This document shows positions 41,230-49,721 of a stretch of 64,000 nucleotides of DNA, in pieces (the first letter of the stretch is position 1; each line of letters starts with the position of its first letter). A model generated the notes under the pieces. The model did not search any database. It saw only the letters and a list, made by a program, of their open reading frames with translations, and was not told the origin of the DNA. A program made the translations under genes and the position numbers. This DNA comes from Rubrivivax sp. (GTDB lineage: Bacteria > Pseudomonadota > Gammaproteobacteria > Burkholderiales > Burkholderiaceae_C), in contig JADJHR010000005.1 of assembly GCA_016707445.1 (NCBI GenBank), positions 1 to 64,000 of the forward strand, in the 5' to 3' direction.

Positions 41230-42396
41230 ATGAACAGACATGTGATGGCAGCGGCCGCAGCAGCCCTGGCCCTGGCAGGCGGGGCCGCGTTGGCCCAGCA
41301 GCAGGGTGTCAGCAAGAACGAGATCGTGCTCGGCTCGATCCAGGACCTGTCGGGCCCGCTCGCCGGTTTCGGCAAGCAACTGCGCCTGGGCATGATGCTG
41401 CGCGTGGACGAGGTCAACGAGCAGGGCGGCGTCAACGGCCGCAAGATCAAGCTCTTGTTCGAAGACTCGGGCTACGACCCCAAGAAGGCGGTGCTGGCGG
41501 CGCAGAAGCTGGTCAACCAGGACAAGATCTTCATGATGGTGGGCCACATCGGCACGGCGCAGAACATGGCGGCGATGCCGGTGCAGTTCGAGAAGAACGT
41601 GATCAACTTCTTCCCGGTGACCGCGGCGCGCGAGATGTACGAGCCCTTCAACCGGCTGAAGTTTGCCTTTGCTGCCACCTACTACGACCAGATGCGCATG
41701 ACGCTGCCCAAGCTGGTGCGCGAGAAGGCGGCGAAGAAGGTCTGCACGATCTACCAGGACGACGAGTTCGGGAACGAGGTGGTGCGTGGTGCCGAAGACG
41801 GCCTGAAGACGATGAACATGAGCTTGGTCGAGAAGACCTCGTTCAAGCGGGGCGCCACCGACTTCAGCTCGCAGGTGGCCAAGATGAAGGCCGCCGGCTG
41901 CGACTTCGTGGTGCTGGGCACCATCATCCGCGAGACCATCGGCACCATCGGTGAGTCGCGCAAGACCGGCTTCAACCCGACCTTCCTGGGGTCTAGCGCG
42001 GCGTATACCGACCTGATCCACAGGCTGGGCGGCAAGGCCATGGACGGGCTGTACGCCACGATGACGGTGCAGAACCCCTACACCGACGACTCGTCGCAGC
42101 AGATCAGCTTCTGGGCCAAGAAGTACAAGACCAAGTTCAACGAAGACCCGGCGGTCTTCTCGGTCTACGGCTACCTGGTGATCGACTCGTTCATCCAGGC
42201 GGCGCGCAAGGCCGGTGCCAACCTGACCACCGACACCTTCATCAAGGCCATGGACACGATGGTCTACCCGCCCGACATCTTCGGCAGCGCCGAGGCCACC
42301 TTCGGCCCGCAGAAGCGTCTGGGCAGCAACCTGTCGCGCCTGTCGCAACTGCAGGACGGTCGCTGGAAGGCCGTCAGCGACTACGTGAAGCCATAG
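41230..42396 (+). CDS. Liv-type periplasmic substrate-binding protein
   Basis: A 388-aa protein with a signal peptide (MNRHVMAAAAAALALAGGAALA, cleavage before QQQ) and the Leu/Ile/Val-binding fold: GVSKNEIVLGSIQDLSGPLAGFGKQLRLGM at the mature N-terminus and KVCTIYQDDEFGNEVVRGAEDGL. It delivers the ligand to LivHMGF. GAAGGAGA precedes the ATG. It is the last gene of the operon and is followed by a hairpin terminator at 42421. Relatives near CoA ligases bind aromatic acids in other bacteria, so leucine is not assured. Confidence 0.93.
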   Translation: MNRHVMAAAAAALALAGGAALAQQQGVSKNEIVLGSIQDLSGPLAGFGKQLRLGMMLRVDEVNEQGGVNGRKIKLLFEDSGYDPKKAVLAAQKLVNQDKIFMMVGHIGTAQNMAAMPVQFEKNVINFFPVTAAREMYEPFNRLKFAFAATYYDQMRMTLPKLVREKAAKKVCTIYQDDEFGNEVVRGAEDGLKTMNMSLVEKTSFKRGATDFSSQVAKMKAAGCDFVVLGTIIRETIGTIGESRKTGFNPTFLGSSAAYTDLIHRLGGKAMDGLYATMTVQNPYTDDSSQQISFWAKKYKTKFNEDPAVFSVYGYLVIDSFIQAARKAGANLTTDTFIKAMDTMVYPPDIFGSAEATFGPQKRLGSNLSRLSQLQDGRWKAVSDYVKP

Positions 42397-42418
42397 AGAT
42401 CGCCTGATCGCTGCATGC

Positions 42419-42447
42419 CACGGCCGCCTGCGGGCGGCCGTTCTCAT
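42419..42447 (+). terminator. Hairpin terminator after the liv operon
   Basis: Stem CGGCCGCC / GGCGGCCG (42421-42428, 42433-42440) with a four-base loop, followed by TTCTCATT. The T-run is weak, but the position 25 bp after the last liv gene fits. Confidence 0.75.
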
Positions 42448-42490
42448 TCGGCGCCAGGATAATCGCCCGATGGTGCGTCACGAAGCAAAG

Positions 42491-44540
42491 GTGCGACTGA
42501 ACCCGAAGGGGGAAGGTAGTGCTGCTGCATGCTGCGCCAGTCCAACGGGTGAGAGTCCCGTCCCGGTAGGCGTCGGAGCGCCGGGTAGCAGGCCCCAGGC
42601 AGTGGAGGGAGACCTCCGTGCCCGAGCGGGGCGTCAAGAGCCCGTGAAGCGGCGCAAGCCGTTCAGCGGGGAGCAAGCACGCGGGCCGCAACATGAAGTG
42701 AAGCCTGCAGCCTCGACAGATTTACAACCCGCAGGCCGAGCCGCTCATTTCACGGCGAAGGCAACACCGCTGGCGCAAGAACCGAAGCGCGTTGGTGGCT
42801 GCGGCGGGTATGGGGCGCAGCACGCGTGCAAGGACTGGAGCGGAACGTGAGAGGCCCGTCTGCGCGGCCCTTGTCGGGGCATGCGAGCTCGTATAAGCCC
42901 AAGGCGAAGTCGAGTCGTGCGCAGCGGGAGTCCGAGGGGATCGTAGTACCGGACGGGGCGGCGCCAGCCGTGCCGACGAAGGCCGTGCGGCATAACGCGG
43001 CTGGAGGGGAAGGGTCCCTGCGGTGGTCATGCTGATGGAGCGGGTAAGCGCGAGGGAATGGCCGGCCAGACCGTGCCTAACGACCCCGTCGGTGATGAAC
43101 CGAGCGACAAAGTGCGACAACTGCAAAGGCAGCTCTGGGCCGCAGCCAAGCGTGCACCGGGAAGGCGCTTCCATGCGTTGTACGGCCAGATGTGCAGGGG
43201 TGACGTCCTGCACGAGGCGTGGAAGCGAGTGCGCCGCAATAAGGGCGCAGCGGGCGTTGATCGGTTGACGATCGGCGAAATCGAGCAGTACGGAGTCCGG
43301 CGCTTCCTGGAAGAGCTGGGCGAGGTGCTGCGCGCGGGCGCGTACGGTGCGCAGGTCGTGCGGCGCGCCTACATTCCAAAGGCAGATGGGGCGAAGCGAC
43401 CCCTGGGCATCCCGACGGTGCGGGATCGGGTGGTACAGATGGCGGCCAAGCTGGTGCTGGAGCCTATTTGCGAGGCGGACTTCGGGCCGTGTTCGTACGG
43501 GTTCCGGCCTAAGCGCAGTGCGCAGATGGCGTTGCAGCGGCTCAGGCAACTGGGCAACCAAGGCGCGGATCACGTGCTGGACGCCGACATCGAGAACTAC
43601 TTCGGCAGCATCGAGCACGGCAAGCTGCTCACCCTGGTGGGCCAGCGGGTCAGCGACCGGAAGATGCTCAAGTTGGTGCGACAGTGGCTGCAGGCTGGGG
43701 TGATGGAAGACGGGGTGGTGAGCCACCCGGTGGCGGGAACGCCGCAGGGTGGCGTGATATCGCCGTTGCTGTCGAACATCTACCTGCATGTGCTGGACCG
43801 GGTGTGGGCCAAGCATGGCGCGCATCTGGGCGAACTGGTGCGGTATGCGGACGACTTCGTGGTGATGTGCCGCAGCGCACAGGCCTGCGAAGAAAGCCAG
43901 CGCCGCATCGAACATGTGCTGGGCCGGCTGGGGCTGAAGCTGCATGCGCAGAAGACGCGGCGCGTAGTGTTGACGCAAGGCCGGGAGGGCTTTGACTTCC
44001 TGGGCTGTCATCTGCACAAGCGCATGAGCGGGCGGCTGTGGCAGCAAAAGGGCCTCAGGCGCTACTACCTGCAGAACTGGCCGGGTCGCAAGGCGATGAA
44101 CCGAGTGCGAGAGCGTGCGGGAGCTGACCCCGCGCTGGCGCTGTCATCAGGATGTGCGAAGCGTGATTGCCCAGCTCAACCCGGTGCTGCGTGGCTGGGG
44201 GCAGTACTTCCAAACGGGCAACGCGGCCAATCACTTCATCGACGTGGATGCCTACGTCGAGAAGCGGCTGCGCAGCCTGCGCGTCAAGCGAGCGGGACGC
44301 AGCCTGCGGCCGGGCCAAGCCCAGCACTGGGATCGAGAGTACTTTGAAAGCCTTGGATTGCATCGCCTGCGCGGAACGATCCGCTACCCGGGCAAACCTC
44401 CTGGCAAAGGGAGGACTGCGTAATGCTGCGAGCCGACAGACCACTGGTAAGCCGTGTGCGGGAAATCCGCATGCACGGTTTGAACGGGGGCGTTGGCTCT
44501 GAACCCGGCCTTCGGGCCGCTTAGGAACCAACGTCTACCA
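42491..44540 (+). mobile_element. Group II intron
   Basis: The 5' end fits the GUGYG rule (GTGCGACTGAACCCG at 42491), followed by structured RNA including GGGTGAGAGTCCCG. An intron reverse transcriptase is encoded at 43058-44423. Domain V is clear at 44450-44481, with catalytic AGC, a GAAA tetraloop and pairing arms AGCCGTGTGCGG / CCGCATGCACGGTTT. Domain VI follows (GGCGTTGG / CCAACGTC) with an unpaired A near 44537. The 3' end is inferred at 44538-44540, immediately before the ATG of the next gene. The insertion lies about 50 bp after the liv terminator. About 2.05 kb, of usual size. Confidence 0.88.
43058..44423 (+). pseudogene. ltrA: Group II intron reverse transcriptase/maturase, frameshifted
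   Basis: The RT domain is intact: RNKGAAGVDRLTIGEIEQYG, AYIPKADGAKRPLGIPTVRDRVVQMA, CSYGFRPKRSAQMAL, PQGGVISPLLSNIYLHVLD and the catalytic YADDFVV. Near 44110-44115 the frame breaks: after MNRVRE the frame of 43058 runs into unrelated sequence to 44347. The X/maturase domain (VRELTPRWRCHQDVRSVIAQLNPVLRGWGQYFQTGNAANHF) continues in the +1 frame to 44423. One extra or two missing bases explain this. No HNH endonuclease domain follows. Without frameshifting the protein would lack its splicing domain. A sequencing error cannot be excluded. Confidence 0.85.
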
Positions 44541-46067
44541 ATGAACCTGGCCCTGTGGCTGTATCGCAATGCGCTGGCACAGGGCTCGCGGCCCGCAGTC
44601 GCACTCGGCTGCGAAACGGTGTATGACTACGCCGCCTTTGCGCATGCCGCCTGCGGCTTCGCAGACTGGGCGCGGCAGCAGGGGCTGCAGGCTGGCGACC
44701 GCGTCGGCCTGTTCATGGACAACCGCCCCGACTATCTGGTGGCCTGGTGGGGGCTGTGGTGGATGGGTGTGGTGGCTGTGCCGATGAATGCCCGTCTGCA
44801 TGGCCGCGAGGCCGGCTGGATCCTGGCGCAGTGCGGCGCCAAGGCCTGCCTGGTCGACGAGCGTCATGCCGCCGAGCTGCAGCCGCATCGGGGCGACGAT
44901 GTCCGTCTGTGGTGCCAGCCCGTGACGCCGATCACCGGCGCGCTGCAATCGCCGGTCGAATGCCACGAGGACGACCCCGCCTGGTTGTTCTACACCAGCG
45001 GCACCACCGGCCGCCCCAAGGGCGTGACGCTGACGCATCGCAACCTGCGCTGGGCCGCCATGGCCTACGTGGCCACGGTGCAGCCGGTGACGGCGGGCGA
45101 CAGCTGCCTGCACCCGGCACCGCTGTCGCATGGCAGCGGCATGTACCACCTGGCCTACGTGATGAACGCAGGCGTCAACGTCATTCCCGCATCGGGCGGT
45201 CTGGACGCGACCGAGTTCTTCTCGCTGGCCGCGCATTGGCGCAACGCCTCGTGTTTTGCCGCACCCACCATCGTGCGCCGGCTGGCCGAGCATGTGCGTG
45301 TCAGCGGTGTTGCCGTCGATGGCCTGGCCACCATCGTCTACGGCGGGGCGCCGATGTATCTGGCCGACCTGGAGGCAGCACGCGAAGCGCTGGGCCCGCA
45401 CCTGGCGCAGATCTACGGCCAGGGCGAAAGTCCGATGACCATCACCGTGCTGCCGAAATCGGTGATCGAAGACCGCGGCCATCCTCGCTGGCGCGAACGC
45501 ATGGCGTCGGTGGGGCTGCCGCAGCCGATGGTCGAAGTCACGATCCGGGGTACCGATGGCGGCGTGCTGACCCCGGGCCTGATCGGCGAAGTCTGCGTGC
45601 GCGGCGACGTGGTGATGACTGGGTATTGGCAGAACCCCGAAGCCACGGCATCGGCCTTGCGCGACGGCTGGTTGTGGACGGGCGACATCGGCCGCCTGGA
45701 CGAAGAGGGCTTTCTCACGCTGCTCGATCGCAGCAAGGACCTGGTGATCAGCGGCGGCAACAACGTCTATCCGCGTGAGGTCGAAGAGGTGCTGCTGATG
45801 CATCCGGCCGTGGCCGAAGTCAGCGTCATCGGCCGGCCCGACCCCGAATGGGGCGAAACCGTGGTGGCCTACGTGGTGACCACTGCGGCCGTGGCCAGTG
45901 CCGAGCTCGATGCCCACTGCCTGGATCACATCGCGCGTTACAAGCGGCCCAAGGCCTATCGTTTTGTCCAGGATCTACCGAAGAACAACTATGGCAAGGT
46001 GTTGAAGACCGAACTGCGCGAGCAGGAAGCCTTGCGTCCGCCCGAGGGTCAGGGCGATGTGCGTTGA
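44541..46067 (+). CDS. AMP-dependent acyl-CoA synthetase
   Basis: A 508-aa ANL enzyme: FYTSGTTGRPKGVTLTHRN (ATP loop), IYGQGESPMTIT in place of the usual YG-x-TE acyl-site motif, WTGDIGRLDEEGFLTLLDRSKDLVISGGNNVYPREVEEVL (hinge) and LPKNNYGKVLKTELRE with the catalytic lysine. The GQGES motif is seen in a subgroup of fatty/aromatic acid CoA ligases. The substrate is unknown. The ATG at 44541 follows the predicted intron 3' end directly and has no ribosome-binding sequence within the intron. After splicing the leader would become GAAGCAAAG plus the start, so expression may depend on splicing or on transcripts from within the intron. Confidence 0.9.
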   Translation: MNLALWLYRNALAQGSRPAVALGCETVYDYAAFAHAACGFADWARQQGLQAGDRVGLFMDNRPDYLVAWWGLWWMGVVAVPMNARLHGREAGWILAQCGAKACLVDERHAAELQPHRGDDVRLWCQPVTPITGALQSPVECHEDDPAWLFYTSGTTGRPKGVTLTHRNLRWAAMAYVATVQPVTAGDSCLHPAPLSHGSGMYHLAYVMNAGVNVIPASGGLDATEFFSLAAHWRNASCFAAPTIVRRLAEHVRVSGVAVDGLATIVYGGAPMYLADLEAAREALGPHLAQIYGQGESPMTITVLPKSVIEDRGHPRWRERMASVGLPQPMVEVTIRGTDGGVLTPGLIGEVCVRGDVVMTGYWQNPEATASALRDGWLWTGDIGRLDEEGFLTLLDRSKDLVISGGNNVYPREVEEVLLMHPAVAEVSVIGRPDPEWGETVVAYVVTTAAVASAELDAHCLDHIARYKRPKAYRFVQDLPKNNYGKVLKTELREQEALRPPEGQGDVR

Positions 46068-46071
46068 ACGT

Positions 46072-46320
46072 TCAGGTGCCGCTCAGGCCCAGCCCGCAGC
46101 GCAGGCGCCGAGCCGACTCGCGCACGGCATGATGTGGCGACGCATCCGCCCGGTCCAGGCAGGCCAGCGCATACGCCGGATCGTTCTGCAGGCGTTCGAC
46201 ATGCACGCGCAGGCCCTCGCTGGCCATCAGCCACTTGAAATCGATGATGTCGACCAAGTCCATCGGCGGGCGTTCGATCGGTACGGTTGCGTTCAATGCG
46301 GGCCTGTTTTCGGAGTCCAC
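46072..46320 (-). CDS. Small conserved-type hypothetical protein
   Basis: An 82-aa protein with RPPMDLVDIIDFKWLMASEGLRVHVERLQNDPAYALACLDRADASPHHAVRESARRLRCGLGL, a pattern I recall from short Burkholderiales proteins of unknown function. A start at the second ATG (MDLVDI) would give 62 aa. No signal peptide or membrane segment. It is convergent with the CoA ligase gene and divergent from the dioxygenase gene at 46431. Confidence 0.65.
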   Translation of the reverse strand: MDSENRPALNATVPIERPPMDLVDIIDFKWLMASEGLRVHVERLQNDPAYALACLDRADASPHHAVRESARRLRCGLGLSGT

Positions 46321-46430
46321 ACCAACCTTAACGGCCGAACGGGTGCCCGGGCTGACAAGACATTCGAGGAATCACTCCAATCGTGCCGGTGTCGCGCTCG
46401 CGCCGCACTGCCGCGTCAGCCGATTTGTCC

Positions 46431-47189
46431 ATGCCCAACACCACACCACCGCCGCCCCTGACCGCCTGGTGCGACCTTCCCGCCCAGATGGCTGCGGCGG
46501 GCTTTGCCGTGCTCGATGCCGACGCCACTTGCCGCATGGCCGGCTGGACCGAGCTGCCTGTCGCTTGGTATGCGTTTTGGCGCGACCTGCCACCCGACCG
46601 CTACTTGCGTGATCGTGGCCGCTACCGGCGTCGGCGCCATGGCTGTTTCACCATCGATGGTGCGCAGCTGCGCTTGATGCCGCACCGGGCCCATTGGCAG
46701 CCGGTCGAATACAACGCGCTGCATGGGGGCATCGAGCGCTGGTTCGAACCCTTGCCGGATGCGTTGACCGCTGATCCGCATTGGGCGCAGCTGCTGCTGG
46801 GCCTGGCCGCCCTGGCCAGCGCATGCCATGGTGCTGCGCGCTGGTACGCCGAAGCGCATGTCTTTCGCATCGACACCACCGACGGCATCGGTCGCCCCAC
46901 ACCCGAAGGTGCGCATCGCGACGGAGTCGATCTGGTCGCGGTGTTCCTGGTTTCGCGCCAGGGTATCAAGGGTGGTGAAACGCGCGTGTTCGACGCTCGC
47001 GGCCCGCAAGGCCTGCGCTTCACGCTGACCCAGCCCTGGAGCGTGCTGCTGCTCGACGACGCACGCGTGATCCACGAAAGCACGCCGATCCAGCCGCTGC
47101 ACGGCGCCGAGCCCGCGCACCGCGACACCCTGGTCGTCACCCTCAGGCGCGATGGCTTCCAGGGCCCGCAGGCTATGCTCGACCCATGA
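46431..47189 (+). CDS. 2OG-Fe dioxygenase family protein (isoleucine-dioxygenase-like)
   Basis: A 252-aa protein from the ATG at 46431 (MPNTTPPP; 46383 is an alternative giving 268 aa). It matches the 2OG-Fe dioxygenase family known from L-isoleucine-4-hydroxylase (IDO) and BsmA: RYRRRRHGCFTIDG, PVEYNALHGGIERWF, EGAHRDGVDLVAVFLVSRQGIKGGETRVFD (iron ligands H and D of HRD) and a distal histidine in VIHESTPI. Family members hydroxylate free aliphatic amino acids. Its stop overlaps the start of the threonine-dehydratase-like gene, so the two enzymes may act on the same hydroxy-amino acid (inference). Confidence 0.85.
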   Translation: MPNTTPPPPLTAWCDLPAQMAAAGFAVLDADATCRMAGWTELPVAWYAFWRDLPPDRYLRDRGRYRRRRHGCFTIDGAQLRLMPHRAHWQPVEYNALHGGIERWFEPLPDALTADPHWAQLLLGLAALASACHGAARWYAEAHVFRIDTTDGIGRPTPEGAHRDGVDLVAVFLVSRQGIKGGETRVFDARGPQGLRFTLTQPWSVLLLDDARVIHESTPIQPLHGAEPAHRDTLVVTLRRDGFQGPQAMLDP

Positions 47190-48169
47190 CGCCAAACCTT
47201 GCCATCGGTTTTGCCGACGTTGCCGCCGCCGCCGGTCGGCTGCGCGGCGTGGTTCACCGCACGCCGGCGAGAACGTCGCGCACGGTGGACGAACGCACCG
47301 GCGCGCAGGTGTACTTCAAGTGCGAGAACTTCCAGCGCATGGGCGCGTTCAAGTTCCGTGGTGCCTACAACGCACTGGCGCGGTTCAGCCCGCCGCAGCG
47401 CGAAGCCGGCGTGATCGCCTTCTCATCGGGCAATCACGCGCAGGCCATCGCTCTGTCGGCCCGGTTGCTGGGCATGCCGGCGGTGATCGTGATGCCGCAG
47501 GACGCTCCGCCCTCCAAGCTGGCCGCCACGCGCGGCTACCTGCAGGGCAGGTCTGGCAGCGAGATCGTGCTGTACGACCGCTACACGCAGGACCGCGAGG
47601 CGATCGGCCGACGCATCGCGGCTGAACGCGGCATGACGCTGATTCCACCCTTCGATCACGCCGACGTGATGGCGGGGCAGGGCACGGCTGCGCTCGAACT
47701 GATCGAGGACGTGGGCCCGCTGGACGCGCTGCTGGTCTGCGTCGGCGGCGGCGGGCTGATCTCGGGCAGTGCCGTCGCGGCGCATGGGCGCTCGCCGGGC
47801 GTGCGCGTGTGGGGCGTCGAACCCGAAGCCGGCAACGACGTGCAGCAAAGCCTGGCGCGCGGCGAGATCGTGCACATCGACACGCCACGCACGATCGCCG
47901 ATGGCGCGCAGACGCAGGCCTGCGGCGCGCTGACCTTTGCCGTGATGCAGGCCTTGGTCAGCGGTGTGCTCACGGTCAGCGACGCGCAGCTGATCGAGAC
48001 CATGCGTTTCTTTGGCGAGCGCATGAAGATGGTGGTCGAGCCCACCGGCTGCCTGGCCGCAGCGGCGCTGCTGGAAGGTGCGATCGACCTGCGCGGCCAG
48101 CGTGTGGGCGTGCTGCTCAGTGGTGGCAATGTCGACCTGGCCCAATACGCCCGCTGGCTGCAGGGCTGA
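47186..48169 (+). CDS. Threonine/serine dehydratase-like PLP enzyme
   Basis: A 327-aa fold-type II PLP enzyme. The cofactor lysine is K56 in FKFRGAYNA, SSGNHAQAIA binds the substrate carboxylate, and VGGGGLISGSAVA binds PLP phosphate. No C-terminal ACT-like regulatory domain is present, so it is of the catabolic/serine-racemase/hydroxyaspartate-dehydratase size class and not the isoleucine-feedback IlvA. It would deaminate a 3-hydroxy amino acid to a 2-oxo acid. Translationally coupled to the dioxygenase gene. Confidence 0.9.
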   Translation: MTPNLAIGFADVAAAAGRLRGVVHRTPARTSRTVDERTGAQVYFKCENFQRMGAFKFRGAYNALARFSPPQREAGVIAFSSGNHAQAIALSARLLGMPAVIVMPQDAPPSKLAATRGYLQGRSGSEIVLYDRYTQDREAIGRRIAAERGMTLIPPFDHADVMAGQGTAALELIEDVGPLDALLVCVGGGGLISGSAVAAHGRSPGVRVWGVEPEAGNDVQQSLARGEIVHIDTPRTIADGAQTQACGALTFAVMQALVSGVLTVSDAQLIETMRFFGERMKMVVEPTGCLAAAALLEGAIDLRGQRVGVLLSGGNVDLAQYARWLQG

Positions 48170-48193
48170 CGCACAGACCGAAAGAACTATCCC

Positions 48194-49714
48194 ATGGCAG
48201 ACGACAGTAGCAAGACCACCACCGGCACGGCGGCTGCACCCGGCGCGCCTGCCGACAGCGACAAGAAGCTGCAGCAGGTGGTGGACCGGCTGCTGGCGCG
48301 GGCACCCGCCATCAGCGAAGGCACGGTGCACCCGAAAGGCCGGCCCGGGCCGCTGCGCTACGAAGCTCGTGTCGAGTTTCTGCCCGTGACGGCGCAGGGC
48401 TTCGAAGGCGCCAGCGGTGACGCGCAAGCGGCGGTGATGGTCACCAGCTACCGGCGCCAGGGCAGCCGTTCGCCCGACCGGCCGGTGTGTTTTGCCTTCA
48501 ACGGCGGGCCGGGTTCGGCGTCGATCTGGCTGCACCTGGGCGCGCTGGGCCCCAAGCGCGTGGTCGTTCCCGACGACGGTTCGGCCGCCCGGGCGCCGTT
48601 CCAGGTGGTCGACAACCCGCTCACCTGGTTCGACCATTTCGATCTCGTCTTCATTGATCCGCCGCACACCGGCTGGTCGGTCTGCGCCAGCGAGGCCGCG
48701 CGCAAGCGCATGCTTGGTGTCGATGGTGACGTCGAAGCCTTGGGCGAGGTGATGCGCACCTGGTTGACACGCCACCAGCGCTGGGGATCGCCCGTCTACT
48801 TGGCCGGCGAAAGCTACGGCACGACACGTGGTGCCGCGCTGGCCGATGCACTGCAGTCGGCCGGCCTGGCGCTGTCGGGGCTGGTGCTGATCAGCTGCGC
48901 GATGGACCTGCAGACCCTGATCTTCGACCCGGCCAACGAGTTGCCGTTTGCGTTGTTCCTGCCCGCACTGGCCAACGTGTCGCAGTACCACGGCCTTCTG
49001 AAGGGCCCGCTGGCTGAATCACCCGCGGCCGCGCGCGCGGCGGCCGAGGCCTTCGTCGCCGACGATTACCTGGCCGCGCTGCATGCCGGCCAGCGGTTGG
49101 ACCCGCGCCGCCGTGCCGCGGTAGCAAGTCGCATCGCCGAGCTGACCGGCCTGCCGCAGACCCTGGTCGAGGACCACAACCTGCGCATCGATGACCACAG
49201 CTATTTCGTCGAAGCGTTGCGTTCGCGCGGCCGCGTGGTCGGCCGGCTGGATGCCCGCGCGACGGCGCCGATGGGTGCCACGCGCAAACGCGACATGGTG
49301 TTCGACCCTGGCATCGAAGGCATCGCGCCGGCCTATACCGCGGCCGCCATGGGCTACTACGGGCAGACCCTCGGCCTGCCGATTGAGCAGCGCTACGAGG
49401 TGCTGAACCACGCCGCCCACAAAGCCTGGAACTGGAACCGTGGTGAAGCGCAGGGCAATGCCTATGCCTGCACGACGCCCGACCTGGCGCGCGCGATGCG
49501 ACGCAACGATCATCTGCGCGTGTTCGTGGCCAGCGGGCGCTACGACCTGGGCACGCCCTACAGCGCCAGTGACTGGTCGCTGGCGCATCTGGACGTGCCT
49601 GCCGACGTGGCCGCACGCATCACGCACCACTACTACGACGCCGGCCACATGATGTACACGCGCAGCGAAGACCTGAGCAAGCTCAAGTCCGATCTGGCCA
49701 CGTGGCTGCAATGA
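48194..49714 (+). CDS. S10-family serine carboxypeptidase
   Basis: A 506-aa peptidase S10 protein. The triad is S207 (GESYGTTRG), D451 (GRYDLGTP) and H485 (AGHMMYT). The oxyanion region is FNGGPGSASIWLHLGALGPKRV. There is no signal peptide; the first 30 residues are polar, so it appears cytoplasmic, unlike eukaryotic vacuolar members. It would remove C-terminal residues from peptides or act as an acyl-hydrolase. It follows the PLP enzyme by 24 bp and precedes the phosphofructokinase by 7 bp. Confidence 0.92.
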   Translation: MADDSSKTTTGTAAAPGAPADSDKKLQQVVDRLLARAPAISEGTVHPKGRPGPLRYEARVEFLPVTAQGFEGASGDAQAAVMVTSYRRQGSRSPDRPVCFAFNGGPGSASIWLHLGALGPKRVVVPDDGSAARAPFQVVDNPLTWFDHFDLVFIDPPHTGWSVCASEAARKRMLGVDGDVEALGEVMRTWLTRHQRWGSPVYLAGESYGTTRGAALADALQSAGLALSGLVLISCAMDLQTLIFDPANELPFALFLPALANVSQYHGLLKGPLAESPAAARAAAEAFVADDYLAALHAGQRLDPRRRAAVASRIAELTGLPQTLVEDHNLRIDDHSYFVEALRSRGRVVGRLDARATAPMGATRKRDMVFDPGIEGIAPAYTAAAMGYYGQTLGLPIEQRYEVLNHAAHKAWNWNRGEAQGNAYACTTPDLARAMRRNDHLRVFVASGRYDLGTPYSASDWSLAHLDVPADVAARITHHYYDAGHMMYTRSEDLSKLKSDLATWLQ

Positions 49715-49721
49715 TCACGCC

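Noticed and set aside
39673..42447. 924-aa minus-strand frame
   Set aside because: Antisense to the acyl-CoA synthetase and the liv binding protein, both with unmistakable motifs.
42491..44540. Group IIC-attC intron targeting the integron
   Set aside because: The intron lies 26 kb from the array in a non-attC position, so there is no sign that it targets attC here.
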